Shown: positions 6,457-14,795, numbered from the stretch's first letter. The stretch is DNA of 27,265 nt from Pseudomonadota bacterium (GCA_023456105.1 JAEYAO010000070.1:1-27265); one strand, 5' to 3'. Made by a program: numbers and translations. Notes: generated from the letters alone by a model not told the origin.

Positions 6457-6463
6457 GCCTGTA

Positions 6464-6492
6464 AGGATAGGACCTCGCGCCGCCGCTCACAA
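6464..6492 (-). promoter_or_regulatory. Promoter for the DAHP synthase operon
   Basis: TTGTGA (6492..6487), a 17-base spacer and TATCCT (6469..6464) lie directly before the gene. The -10 ends seven bases before the ATG at 6456, so the message would be leaderless or start within a codon or two of it. Confidence 0.55.
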
Positions 6493-6517
6493 TCGCGACG
6501 GCGCAGGGCAAGGAGGA

Positions 6518-6676
6518 TCAGCTGCCGTCGGCGCCGAGATCCTCGGGCGTGGGGGATTGTTCGCCGGCCGCACCGGCCTTGCGTTCGGCCTTGGCGGCCG
6601 CCTTCGCCGCGGCCTTCTGGGCGGCGGCGCGCTCACGTTCCTGGCGTTCGAAGTTGTAGTTGGGCTTCCGGGCCAT
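6518..6676 (-). CDS. Small basic Ala/Lys-rich protein, 52 aa
   Basis: ATG 6676..6674 opens a 52-residue ORF starting MARKPNYNFERQERERAA, followed by a run of Ala-Ala-Lys repeats and an acidic tail (PTPEDLGADGS). The middle is predicted to be one long charged helix. Short proteins starting MARKPNYxFER are, from memory, common in alphaproteobacteria and have no assigned function. AGGAG lies 11 bases upstream, a little far. The stop is 62 bases from the DAHP synthase start, which has its own promoter, so cotranscription is possible but not required. A coding role is supported by the start, the composition and the absence of any competing gene. Confidence 0.72.
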   Translation of the reverse strand: MARKPNYNFERQERERAAAQKAAAKAAAKAERKAGAAGEQSPTPEDLGADGS

Positions 6677-6771
6677 GATCGGTCTTGCTCCTGCTCAGTC
6701 TCAAAGTCGGCCCATCAACATGGCGCCGAAACCGGGAGACGCAAATCGCCGTCGCCCTGCTCGCCCGACCG

Positions 6772-8061
6772 TCAGATGCCCGACGCCTTCACCGCGTCGG
6801 TCGAGACGGCGTCCGGATCGCCCGGCAGCCAGGCGACATGGCCATTGTAGACGCCCTCGTTCAGGATGCCCTCCTCGCGCGCGACCAGCACCGGCACCAG
6901 CATCTGGCCGGTGACGTTGGTGGCGGTCCGCATCATGTCGATGATCCGGTCGATGGCGACGATATAGCCGATGCCCTCCAGCGGCAGGCCGGCGGTGGAC
7001 AGCGTCAGCGTCAGCATGACGATGGACGTCCCCGGCACCCCCGCCGTGCCCAGCGATCCCAGCACCGCCGTCAGGCCGATCAGGACGTATTGGGTCAGCG
7101 TCAGGTCGATGCTGAAATACTGGGCGATGAAGATCGACGCGATGGCCGGATAGATGGCGCCGCAGCCGTCCATCTTGACGTTCGCGCCCAGCGGCACGGC
7201 GAAGGCGGCGTAAGCCTGGGGCACACCCAGGCGCTCAACCGTCTGGCGCAGGGTGATCGGCAGGGTGCCCAACGACGAAGAGGTGGCGAACGCCGTCTGC
7301 TGCGCCGCGAACGCACCCCGGAAGAAGCTGACCACCTTCAGGCCGTGCAGCTTCAGCAGGCCGGAATAGACCACGAAGATGTGGAACAGGCACGCGGCGT
7401 AAATGGCGAAGATGAATTTGCCGAGCGGCAGCAGCGCCTCCCAGCCATAGCCGCCGACCACCGAGCCGATCAGGCCGAACACACCGATGGGGGTCAGCTG
7501 GATGACCCAGCGCGTGATGCGGAAGATCACGGCCGCCCCCTCGTCCACCAGCCGCCGCACCCCTTGCGCGCGGTCGCCCAGCGCCACCAGCGCCGATCCG
7601 ACCAGGGCCGAGAAAAAGATGATCTGCAGCACCCGACCTTCGCTCAGCGCCGCGAACGGATTGGTGGGCACGATGCCGATCAGCACCTCCAGCGGCGTGG
7701 GGATCTCACGCGCCTTGACCTCACCCAGCGGCAGATCGGCCAGCCCCAGGCCCGGATTGATCAGGTGGCCGAAGGCAATCCCCACCAGCACCGCGAGGAA
7801 CGAGGTGACGGCGAACCAGACGATGGTGCGTACGCCCAGCCGGACGGCGCCCGCGCCCTCCCCCAGCTTGGCGATGGAGCTGGCGATGGTGAACAGCACC
7901 AAGGGCGCCACCACCATTCGGATCAGATTCAGATAAACGTCGCCGATCGGCTGCAGCCAGACCTCGGCCTGCTCGCGCAGGATCAGCCCCGCGACGATGC
8001 CCAGCACGAAGCCTGCGGCTGTCCGCTGCCAGAGTGGAATGGCGAAGAAACGGGAAATCAT
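6772..8061 (-). CDS. Dicarboxylate/amino acid:cation symporter (DAACS family)
   Basis: This 429-residue inner-membrane transporter of the GltP/DctA family takes up glutamate, aspartate or C4-dicarboxylates. The serine-rich hairpin-1 motif ATSSSLGTLP is at 259-268 and the hairpin-2 motif GTAGVPGTS at 338-346. The TM8 substrate site (IDRIIDMMRTATNVTGQ) retains D371, D375, R378, T379 and N382, equivalent to GltPh D390, D394, R397, T398 and N401. Two sodium-1 site positions differ: K296 in NVKMDGCG where GltPh has N310 of NMDGT, and Q386 where GltPh has D405. The retained Arg suggests an acidic substrate. It stands alone, with 95 bases to the next gene downstream. Confidence 0.92.
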   Translation of the reverse strand: MISRFFAIPLWQRTAAGFVLGIVAGLILREQAEVWLQPIGDVYLNLIRMVVAPLVLFTIASSIAKLGEGAGAVRLGVRTIVWFAVTSFLAVLVGIAFGHLINPGLGLADLPLGEVKAREIPTPLEVLIGIVPTNPFAALSEGRVLQIIFFSALVGSALVALGDRAQGVRRLVDEGAAVIFRITRWVIQLTPIGVFGLIGSVVGGYGWEALLPLGKFIFAIYAACLFHIFVVYSGLLKLHGLKVVSFFRGAFAAQQTAFATSSSLGTLPITLRQTVERLGVPQAYAAFAVPLGANVKMDGCGAIYPAIASIFIAQYFSIDLTLTQYVLIGLTAVLGSLGTAGVPGTSIVMLTLTLSTAGLPLEGIGYIVAIDRIIDMMRTATNVTGQMLVPVLVAREEGILNEGVYNGHVAWLPGDPDAVSTDAVKASGI

Positions 8062-8176
8062 GAACGGCGGCCTTGGGGAGACGAGTGCGTCAAGGTGTCC
8101 ACCCCTGGCTCGATCCGCAACCGCGGGCGCTGCAGACGGCTGCGACTTCTTCTGCCAACGACCATCAGCCCTGCTG

Positions 8177-8893
8177 TCAGCCGACGCCCATCGCCCGGCG
8201 CACGTAGAAGCCGGCCACCAGCACGTCCACCGCCTCCTCCACGTCCTTAAAGGCGTCGATCAGCACGTCCGCGCCGAGTTGCTCCACCGGCACAGGCGTA
8301 TAGCCGAAGGCGGTCAGGATGCAGGGCAGGCCCGCATCACGCGCCGCGTCTGCGTCCGGCGCTGCGTCTCCGATCATGACGGCGCGCGCGGGATCTCCGC
8401 CTGCAATTCGCACGGCCTCGATCAGGTGCGCGCCGCTGGGTTTCCTGGCGCTGACGCGCTCCGGCCCGACGACGGCGGCGAAGCGATCGGCCAGCCCCAG
8501 CCGGTCCATCAGCAACTCGGACAAGTCCGTTCGCTTGTTGGTGGCCGTGACCAGCACCGCGCCGCGCTTCGCCAGCCGATCCAGCGTCTCCTCGACGCCT
8601 TCGAAGGCGCGCGTGCCATCGACGATGTGCGCGCGGTAGTCGGCGAGGAAGCGCTCGAACAGCGCCTCCGAGCGGGCCCTCTCCACATCCGCCCCCGCGG
8701 CTTCAAAGCCATGCGCCAGCAGAGCCCGCGCGCCCGAGCCGATCAGGGTCTTGGCCGAATCCATCGACACTGTCGGCAGGCCCTCCTCAACCAGCAGGCG
8801 GTTCAGCGTTCCAATCAGGTCTGGCGCCGAATCGACGAGCGTGCCGTCCAGATCGAAGACGAGGGTCCAGCCCTCCAGGTCGCGGTCGGTCAT
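8177..8893 (-). CDS. gph: Phosphoglycolate phosphatase (HAD family)
   Basis: The 238-residue cytosolic HAD hydrolase probably removes 2-phosphoglycolate formed during DNA repair. Motif I is DLDGTLVDS at 14-22, with D14 as nucleophile and D16 as acid/base. Motif II is VTATNK, motif III the Lys in ARKPSGAH, and motif IV GDAAPDADAAR. The helical cap between motifs I and II fits subclass IA. Gph is the best call, but related HAD-IA phosphatases with other small substrates cannot be excluded. It is divergent from glmU; a TACAAT box on the minus strand, about 37 bases before the ATG, is a plausible -10. Confidence 0.87.
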   Translation of the reverse strand: MTDRDLEGWTLVFDLDGTLVDSAPDLIGTLNRLLVEEGLPTVSMDSAKTLIGSGARALLAHGFEAAGADVERARSEALFERFLADYRAHIVDGTRAFEGVEETLDRLAKRGAVLVTATNKRTDLSELLMDRLGLADRFAAVVGPERVSARKPSGAHLIEAVRIAGGDPARAVMIGDAAPDADAARDAGLPCILTAFGYTPVPVEQLGADVLIDAFKDVEEAVDVLVAGFYVRRAMGVG

Positions 8894-8969
8894 GATGTCG
8901 GTCTCGGAGGTTCTAAAGCACGCCTGCGCATTGTAGACGGCGCGGAACGCCTAGACGCCGGGACTACTT

Positions 8970-10316
8970 ATGACCAGCCAAACCCGCCCACGCGCCGCCG
9001 TCATCCTGGCCGCAGGCCAGGGCACGCGGATGAAGTCGCCGCTGCCCAAGGTGCTGCACCGCGTCGGCCACCGCGCCATGCTGGATCACGCCATCGATGC
9101 TGCCGAGGCACTGGGCTGCGAGCGTATCGTGGTGGTGGTGGGCGACCACTCGCCGGACGTCCGGGCCCATGTGGAGGCGCGACTGGGCCCGTCCAGCATC
9201 GCGATCCAAGACCCGCCGCTGGGCACCGGCCACGCCGTGCGGGCGGCCGAGGCGGCGCTGGCCGGATTCGACGGGGACGTGGTGGTCACCTACGGCGATG
9301 TTCCCCTGCTGAAGGCGTCGGACATCGAACCGGTCTTCGGCGGCGAGGGCGTGACGGTGGTCGGGTTTCATGCGCGCGATCCCGGCGCCTATGGGCGCCT
9401 GATCCTGGAAGACGACACCCTGCGCGCCATCACCGAGGCCAAGGAGGCGTCGGCGGAGGTTCTGGCGCTCACCGCCTGCAACTCGGGTGTCATGGCCGCG
9501 CCCTCGGCCCTGCTGTTCCAACTGCTGGCCGACGTCACCAACGACAACGCAAAGGGCGAATACTATCTGACCGATGTGATCGAGCTGGCGCGCAAGGCGA
9601 ACCATCCGACCCGCGCCGTCTTCGCCGAGGAAGACGCCGTCATGGGCGTCAACTCGCAGGCCGAACTGGCTCAGGCCGAAGCCCTGTTCCAGACAGTCCA
9701 GCGCGACACCTTTCTGGCCGCCGGCGTCACCATGCCGGACCCCGAGACCGTCCACTTCGCGTGGGACACACAGGTCGGAGGCGGTGCGGTGATCGAGCCG
9801 TTTGTGGTCTTCGGGCCCGGCGCCGTGATCGAAGGCGGGGCGCGCATCCGCAGCTTCAGCCATGTCGAGGGCGCCCGCGTCGCGTCCGGAGCCGAGGTCG
9901 GCCCCTACGCCCGCCTGCGTCCCGGCGCCGACCTGGCCGAGGGCGTGCGCGTCGGCAACTTCGTCGAGGTCAAGAACGTCACCATGGCAAAGGGCTCCAA
10001 GGCCAATCACCTGGCCTATCTGGGCGACGGAGCGGTGGGCGAGAAGGCCAACGTCGGCGCGGGCGTGATCTTCTGCAACTACGACGGCTTCAACAAGGCG
10101 CGCACCGAGGTCGGCGCCGGCGCCTTCATCGGCTCAAACAGTTCGCTGGTCGCGCCCGTCAGCATCGGCGCGGGCGCGGTGGTCGGTTCCGGCTCGGTGG
10201 TGACGGAGGACGCGCCCGCCGACGCCCTGGTGTTCGGCCGCGCCCGTCAGGTCAACAAGTCCGGCGCCGGCCTCGCCTTCCGCGACAAGGCCAAGAGCAA
10301 AAAGGACGCGAAATGA
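8970..10316 (+). CDS. glmU: Bifunctional GlcNAc-1-P uridyltransferase / GlcN-1-P acetyltransferase
   Basis: GlmU makes UDP-GlcNAc, the precursor of peptidoglycan and lipid A, in the cytosol. The 448-residue product has an N-terminal pyrophosphorylase with LAAGQGTRMKSPLPKVLH (residues 14-31), DVPLL and the GEYYLTD segment. From about residue 250 it has a left-handed beta-helix acetyltransferase of hexapeptide repeats (GAVIEGGARI, GPYARLRPGA, NVGAGVIFCNYDG) ending in a basic tail. Its stop overlaps the rpiA start as ATGA. The pairing with a sugar-phosphate isomerase is a local operon and not an enzyme complex. Confidence 0.97.
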   Translation: MTSQTRPRAAVILAAGQGTRMKSPLPKVLHRVGHRAMLDHAIDAAEALGCERIVVVVGDHSPDVRAHVEARLGPSSIAIQDPPLGTGHAVRAAEAALAGFDGDVVVTYGDVPLLKASDIEPVFGGEGVTVVGFHARDPGAYGRLILEDDTLRAITEAKEASAEVLALTACNSGVMAAPSALLFQLLADVTNDNAKGEYYLTDVIELARKANHPTRAVFAEEDAVMGVNSQAELAQAEALFQTVQRDTFLAAGVTMPDPETVHFAWDTQVGGGAVIEPFVVFGPGAVIEGGARIRSFSHVEGARVASGAEVGPYARLRPGADLAEGVRVGNFVEVKNVTMAKGSKANHLAYLGDGAVGEKANVGAGVIFCNYDGFNKARTEVGAGAFIGSNSSLVAPVSIGAGAVVGSGSVVTEDAPADALVFGRARQVNKSGAGLAFRDKAKSKKDAK

Positions 10317-10996
10317 GCGACCTGCAGAAGAAGAACGCCGGAGAGGCGGCGGCGGAAAGCGTCGAAGCCGGCATGGTCGTGGGGCTGGGCACCGGCTCCA
10401 CCGCCGCCTGGTTCGTCAAGGCGTTGGCGGCGCGCGGCCTGCCCGGCCTGCGCTGCGTGCCCACCTCCGACAGGACCGCCGACCTAGCGCGCGACCTGGG
10501 TCTGACCCTGTCGACGCTGGAGGACACGCCGCGCATCGACCTGACGGTGGACGGGGCCGACGAGATCGGACCCGGTCTGGCCCTGATCAAGGGCGGCGGG
10601 GCCGCGCTGCTGCGCGAAAAACTGGTGTGGGAAGCGTCCGACCGCTGCATCGTCATCGCCGATCAGGCGAAAGTCGTGCCGGTGCTGGGCGCCTTCCCCC
10701 TGCCGATCGAAGTCGTCGCGTTCGGCCACAAGACCACGGCCAATCGCCTGGCCGACGTGCTGATCGATCACGATATCAGCCAGCCCGCCCGTGTGCGCCA
10801 GGCCGACCGTGGTCTTGTCCGCACCGACGGCGGCAATCTGATCTACGACGCCGCCTGCCGCGCCATCCACGATCCCGCGCGTCTGGCCGACGACCTGAAG
10901 CTGATCACCGGCGTGGTCGAGCACGGCCTGTTCCTGGACCTGGCGGACGAGGCCATCATAGGCGGCGACGCCGGGACCGAACGGCTGCGCCCCTGA
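10313..10996 (+). CDS. rpiA: Ribose-5-phosphate isomerase A
   Basis: RpiA interconverts ribose 5-phosphate and ribulose 5-phosphate in the pentose phosphate pathway. The 227-residue product shows the phosphate loop GLGTGSTA (residues 24-31), TVDGADEIG and KGGGAALLREK, the conserved catalytic and binding motifs. ATG 10313 overlaps the glmU stop (ATGA), which fixes the start and indicates translational coupling. Pentose phosphates also feed erythrose 4-phosphate, the substrate of the DAHP synthase upstream in the window, though that link is metabolic only. Confidence 0.96.
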   Translation: MSDLQKKNAGEAAAESVEAGMVVGLGTGSTAAWFVKALAARGLPGLRCVPTSDRTADLARDLGLTLSTLEDTPRIDLTVDGADEIGPGLALIKGGGAALLREKLVWEASDRCIVIADQAKVVPVLGAFPLPIEVVAFGHKTTANRLADVLIDHDISQPARVRQADRGLVRTDGGNLIYDAACRAIHDPARLADDLKLITGVVEHGLFLDLADEAIIGGDAGTERLRP

Positions 10997-11037
10997 GGCG
11001 CCCACTTCCCGCACAAGCTTTTCGCCACAAGCGTGCC

Positions 11038-11043
11038 TATATT
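11038..11043 (+). promoter_or_regulatory. -10 box before the 67-aa gene, leaderless type
   Basis: TATATT ends six bases before the ATG at 11050. No convincing -35 is seen at the right distance, and there is no Shine-Dalgarno. The arrangement suggests transcription starting at the A of the start codon. Confidence 0.45.
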
Positions 11044-11049
11044 GCGGCC

Positions 11050-11253
11050 ATGACCTTTCGACCCACCACCATCGAACGCGCCTACCAGCTGGCGGAGAGC
11101 GGCGTCTGCCGCACCGTCGGCGACGTCAAGAAGCAGCTCGCGGCCGAAGGCTTCGTCGGCATCCAGGACCAGCTCTACGGCGCGACCATCACCGCGGCGC
11201 TGCGTCAGCGCTGCCTGAAGTTCTACAAGGCGCAAGAGCCTGCGGAAGGCTGA
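11050..11253 (+). CDS. Small conserved-looking protein of unknown function, 67 aa
   Basis: The product begins MTFRPTTIERAYQLAESGVC and ends YKAQEPAEG. It is mostly helical, with a pattern (ERAYQLAESG..RTVGDVKKQLAAEGF) that resembles a small helix-turn-helix. That resemblance is structural guesswork. I do not recognise a named family. The start is supported by the -10 box six bases upstream and by the rpiA stop 53 bases before. The next gene is a cold-shock protein with a long untranslated region. Confidence 0.75.
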   Translation: MTFRPTTIERAYQLAESGVCRTVGDVKKQLAAEGFVGIQDQLYGATITAALRQRCLKFYKAQEPAEG

Positions 11254-11426
11254 TCGTCCTTCGTTCTTGCATTCCGGGGCTGAAGCGGCCATCTTGCGGC
11301 CTGTCGATCTCTCTGCGTAACGCATTCGTTCTCCGCGCCTCGCCCTGGGATCTGTTGCCGCTCCTTTCAGACCGACCCCCGCCAGGCGCGCTGTTGCGTC
11401 TGGCCGTTTCCGATGGAGGTCCTGAA

Positions 11427-11636
11427 ATGGCGACCGGAACTGTCAAGTGGTACAACCCGACCAAGGGTTATGGCTTCATCCAGCCGGACGACGGCGGCAA
11501 GGACGTGTTCGTGCACGTTTCCGCTGTCGAAGGCGCCGGCCTGCGCGGCCTGGATGAGAACCAGAAGATCTCCTACGAGATCGAGCGCGACCGTCGCTCG
11601 GGCAAGGAATCGGCCGGTCAACTGAAGACCGTCTGA
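11427..11636 (+). CDS. Cold-shock domain protein (CspA family)
   Basis: The 69-residue single-domain OB-fold protein binds single-stranded RNA and DNA and acts as an RNA chaperone. RNP1 (KGYGFI, 13-18) and RNP2 (DVFVH, 26-30) are intact. A strong Shine-Dalgarno GGAGGT (11415-11420) lies six bases before ATG 11427. The preceding 173 bases carry no gene. If transcribed they form a long 5' leader, a common site of cold-shock control; a weak candidate promoter (TTGCGG, 18 bases, TAACGC) lies near 11295-11324. A perfect-stem terminator follows the stop codon by 30 bases, so the gene is probably monocistronic. Confidence 0.96.
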   Translation: MATGTVKWYNPTKGYGFIQPDDGGKDVFVHVSAVEGAGLRGLDENQKISYEIERDRRSGKESAGQLKTV

Positions 11637-11666
11637 GACCTGGCCTCTCGCTAGTCTGACTTTGAG

Positions 11667-11700
11667 ACGGCGGTCCTTTGCGGGGCCGCCGTTTTCGTTT
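11667..11700 (+). terminator. Intrinsic terminator of the cold-shock gene
   Basis: ACGGCGGTCC (11667-11676), loop TTTGCG, and GGGCCGCCGT (11683-11692) form a 10-bp stem with one GU pair. The T-tract TTTTCGTTT follows. This is the clearest rho-independent terminator in the window. Confidence 0.9.
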
Positions 11701-11705
11701 GTGCG

Positions 11706-11734
11706 TTGCCGCCGCGCTCCCCGGCGCCTAAGTC
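11706..11734 (+). promoter_or_regulatory. Candidate promoter for glutathione reductase
   Basis: TTGCCG (11706-11711) and TAAGTC (11729-11734) are 17 bases apart, just after the cold-shock terminator and 30 bases before the gor ATG. Confidence 0.45.
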
Positions 11735-11764
11735 GGCTCGACCCAAGACACGCCGGAGCCGGAC

Positions 11765-13150
11765 ATGAGCCATTCCTACGACTACGACCTGTTCGTCATC
11801 GGCGCGGGATCCGGAGGCGTGCGCGCCGCCCGGCTGACGGCCCTGGACGGCAAGAAGGTCGCGGTCGCCGAAGAGCACCGCGTCGGCGGCACCTGCGTGA
11901 TCCGCGGCTGCGTGCCCAAGAAGTTCATGGTCATGGCGTCCGAGGTCAGCCACGCCCTGGAGATCGCCGAAGGCTACGGCTGGTCGTTCGACAACGCCCG
12001 CTTCGACTGGCCGACCTTCCGGCAGGCCAAGGACGTGGAGATCGCGCGGCTGTCCGGCATCTACACCGCCAACCTCGGCAAGGCCGGCGTGGATCTGATC
12101 CACGGCCGCGCCGTGCTGAAGGACGCACATACGGTCGAAATCTTGGGCAAGAACCAGACGATCACCGCCGAACGCATTCTGATCGCCACGGGCGGCCGCC
12201 CGTGGAAGCCCGAGGCCCTGCCGGGCATTGAGCACGCCATCACCTCCGAAGAAGCCTTTCAGCTTCCCGAACTGCCCAAGCGCATCCTGATCGCCGGCGG
12301 CGGCTACATCGCGGTCGAGTTCGCCGGCATCTTCGCCGGGCTGGGAGTCGACACCACCCTGATCTACCGCGGGCCCAACGTCCTGCGCGGCTTCGACGAC
12401 GACGTGCGCGCGCATCTGGCCGGCGAGATCGAGAAGCGGGGCGTCAAGGTCATCCTGGGCTGCCAGCACGCCTCCATCGAAAAGACTGAGGCCGGTCTGG
12501 TCAACCATCTCGAGAACGGCATGCGCATCGAGACGGACGTGGTGATGTTCGCCACCGGCCGCGTGCCGCACGTGGTCGATCTGGGGCTGGAGACGGCCGG
12601 GGTGGAACTGAACGAGGCAGGCGCGATCAAGGTGGACGCCTTCTCCCGCACCTCGGCCGAGAACATCTGGGCCATCGGCGACGTGACCGACCGCATGAAC
12701 CTGACGCCGGTCGCGATTCGCGAGGCGGTGGCGTTCCACCAGACGGTCTATCGCGACAACCCTCAGCACTTCGACTACGAGGCCGTGGCGACCGCCGTGT
12801 TCAGCCAGCCTCCGGTCGGCGTGGTCGGCATGACGGAGGCGGAGGCGCGCCACAGCTGCGCCGCCGGCGTCGATGTCTATGTCACCCGTTTCCGGCCCAT
12901 GAAGTACGCCTTCACCGGCTCGGACGAGCGCGTGCTGATGAAGCTGGTGGTGGACGCAGACACCCAGCGCGTCGTGGGCGTCCATATCGTCGGCCCCGAC
13001 AGCCCCGAAATGATCCAATTGGCCGCCATCGCGGTCAAGGCCGGCCTGACCAAGGCCCAGTGGGACGCGACTTGCGCGGTCCATCCGACCATGGCCGAGG
13101 AACTGGTGACGCTGAAGGACAAGCAGACGGCGTCGAGCGGCGCCGCCTGA
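11765..13150 (+). CDS. gor: Glutathione-disulfide reductase
   Basis: This homodimeric cytosolic flavoenzyme uses NADPH to reduce glutathione disulfide. The 461-residue product has the FAD-binding GAGSGG loop (13-18), the redox pair C44/C49 in GGTCVIRGCVPKK, a second nucleotide fold (GGGYIAVEFAG), the FATGR motif, and the C-terminal active-site CAVHPTMAEE (H440/E445 contributed to the partner subunit). GGAG (11754-11757) sits seven bases before the ATG. It converges on the esterase gene with eight bases between stops. Together with Fpr it is the second NADPH-linked redox enzyme in the window. Confidence 0.95.
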   Translation: MSHSYDYDLFVIGAGSGGVRAARLTALDGKKVAVAEEHRVGGTCVIRGCVPKKFMVMASEVSHALEIAEGYGWSFDNARFDWPTFRQAKDVEIARLSGIYTANLGKAGVDLIHGRAVLKDAHTVEILGKNQTITAERILIATGGRPWKPEALPGIEHAITSEEAFQLPELPKRILIAGGGYIAVEFAGIFAGLGVDTTLIYRGPNVLRGFDDDVRAHLAGEIEKRGVKVILGCQHASIEKTEAGLVNHLENGMRIETDVVMFATGRVPHVVDLGLETAGVELNEAGAIKVDAFSRTSAENIWAIGDVTDRMNLTPVAIREAVAFHQTVYRDNPQHFDYEAVATAVFSQPPVGVVGMTEAEARHSCAAGVDVYVTRFRPMKYAFTGSDERVLMKLVVDADTQRVVGVHIVGPDSPEMIQLAAIAVKAGLTKAQWDATCAVHPTMAEELVTLKDKQTASSGAA

Positions 13151-13158
13151 GGACCGGC

Positions 13159-14694
13159 TCAGCGTGTCCGTTCGCGGTAGCGCTCCAGCACGTCCAGCCT
13201 GATCCGGTCCGGCACCATCTGCGCGGACGGGCCGCTGTTGCCGAAGAGCAGCAGCCGCGTGTCGCCCTCGGCGGCCCTCGGCCACGTCGGGCGCCCCCGG
13301 CCATTCGGATCGCCCGACCGCGCAAACGCGGTCCAGTAGGCCATCATCGTTCGCGAGGCGGCACGGTCTCGGTCCTCGACCGGATAGGGCAAGGTGTTCA
13401 GCGTGCCGAACACATAGGGGCGCTCGATCGCGTGGGTCGCGCCGCCATGCGGCTCAGGATTCTGGGCCGAGCTGACGTCGAAGCGGTAAAGCCACGCCGG
13501 ATGTCCCGCCCGCGCATGCAGGCGGGCCAGGTGGCGCGCCGGTTCGGCGAAGATCAGGTCCGTCACCGCCTGAGCGTCGAAGCCCTCCAACCCGCCATAG
13601 GCCTGCGCCGCTTCCGCACGCTCGAGCCACGTCATTTCATCGTCGGCCGTCCCGTAGCCGTTGGGGTCGGTGGGACGCATCCACCAGAACTCGCGGCTGT
13701 TGGTGCCGATGATCAGCGGAACGCCGGACTGCCCGCCGGCTCGAAACGCCGCCTCCACCTGGTCGGGCACGATCCGCCCGTCGATGATCGACAGGTCGCC
13801 GTTGGCGAATGTGGGGGCGGGCGTCAGAAACAACTCGGCCGGCGCGCCCCTCAGATCCGCGGCCGTGCGCAGGCCGGCGCCATGGGCGAACACCTCGCCG
13901 CGTTCGCGCGCCGACGGCTCGCCCTTTGGGCCGCGCCGGTCCAGCCAGGCGACCCGTTCGCGGCCCAGCCCAGATTGCACGACGGCGCGGTGGAACAGCC
14001 CCTGCGCGGGCGGCGAGATCATCAGCCGCGTGACGATCGCGCCTCCAGCCGATTCGCCAAACACGGTCACCTTCTCCGCGTCCCCGCCGAACGCCCCGAT
14101 GTTGGCGCGCACCCAGCGCAACGCCGCGATCACGTCCATCAGACCGTAGTTGCCGGCCGCCTCACCCGGCGGCCGCTCGGCCGCCAGAGCCGGATGGTCA
14201 AAGAAGCCCAGCCGGCCCAACCTATAGTTCAGCGTCACCACGACCACGCCCTGCTCGGCCAAGGCTGAGCCGTCGTACAGACCCGCAGTTCCCGAGCCGT
14301 TGTTCAGCGCCCCGCCGTGGATCCACACCATGACCGGAGCCGGCCTTGGCCCCCGTCCGGTCGGCGCCCAGACGTTCAGGTTGAGGCAGTCCTCGCTCAT
14401 CGGTCCGGCGCCCACCCCGGGATCACCCGGCGCCGGCGCTTGGATGCAGATCGCGCCATAAGAGGTCGCGTCCCGTTCTCCTTGCCACGACATCGGCTCG
14501 GAGGGCGGCCGCCAGCGACGCTCGCCAGTCGGGGGCGCGGCATACGGAATGTTCTTGAAAGCCGAAACCGTCCGACCGCCTTGGCCGACGAGCACACCTT
14601 GTTCCACCTTAACGATAGGCGCGGCTTGGGTCATGGAGGGCGAGGCCAGAAAGAGGACAAAGGCGAGAGAAGCGAAGACGGCGGCGAAAGTCAT
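13159..14694 (-). CDS. Secreted type-B carboxylesterase
   Basis: This 511-residue alpha/beta hydrolase belongs to the cholinesterase/carboxylesterase family. An N-terminal signal peptide (MTFAAVFASLAFVLFLASPS, then MTQAAP) points to export. The oxyanion region is WIHGGAL (124-130), the nucleophile is S215 in VFGESAGG, the acid is likely the Glu in GTNSREF, and the His lies in GGATHAIERPYVFG. EDCLNLNVWAP is a family signature. Substrate is unknown; esters of xenobiotic or plant-derived compounds are usual. AGGGG precedes the ATG by four bases. It is divergent from the histidine kinase gene. Confidence 0.92.
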   Translation of the reverse strand: MTFAAVFASLAFVLFLASPSMTQAAPIVKVEQGVLVGQGGRTVSAFKNIPYAAPPTGERRWRPPSEPMSWQGERDATSYGAICIQAPAPGDPGVGAGPMSEDCLNLNVWAPTGRGPRPAPVMVWIHGGALNNGSGTAGLYDGSALAEQGVVVVTLNYRLGRLGFFDHPALAAERPPGEAAGNYGLMDVIAALRWVRANIGAFGGDAEKVTVFGESAGGAIVTRLMISPPAQGLFHRAVVQSGLGRERVAWLDRRGPKGEPSARERGEVFAHGAGLRTAADLRGAPAELFLTPAPTFANGDLSIIDGRIVPDQVEAAFRAGGQSGVPLIIGTNSREFWWMRPTDPNGYGTADDEMTWLERAEAAQAYGGLEGFDAQAVTDLIFAEPARHLARLHARAGHPAWLYRFDVSSAQNPEPHGGATHAIERPYVFGTLNTLPYPVEDRDRAASRTMMAYWTAFARSGDPNGRGRPTWPRAAEGDTRLLLFGNSGPSAQMVPDRIRLDVLERYRERTR

Positions 14695-14755
14695 GCGCCC
14701 CTAAAAGCAAAAAGCCGCGCCGGGTTGAAGGGTTCGAAAAACCTGGCGGCCGTCC

Positions 14756-14780
14756 TGAACCTTCGCTGTAGATAGGCGTT
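14756..14780 (+). promoter_or_regulatory. EcfG-like (general stress sigma) promoter
   Basis: TGAAC (14756-14760), 16 bases, then CGTT (14777-14780) closely matches the alphaproteobacterial EcfG consensus GGAAC-N16/17-CGTT, with one mismatch. It lies 15 bases before the kinase start. A housekeeping-type TAGATA (14769-14774) overlaps it, so the assignment is not exclusive. Confidence 0.45.
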
Positions 14781-14795
14781 CAAGCCGGAGTTTGG

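Noticed and set aside
5080..6678. 532-codon plus-strand frame
   Set aside because: It is exactly opposite DAHP synthase, which has full class II motifs; composition is shadow-like.
7997..10312. Long plus-strand frame upstream of and in frame with rpiA
   Set aside because: It lies antisense to the gph gene and out of frame within glmU, and is Arg/Gly low-complexity. Only the rpiA part from ATG 10313 is real.
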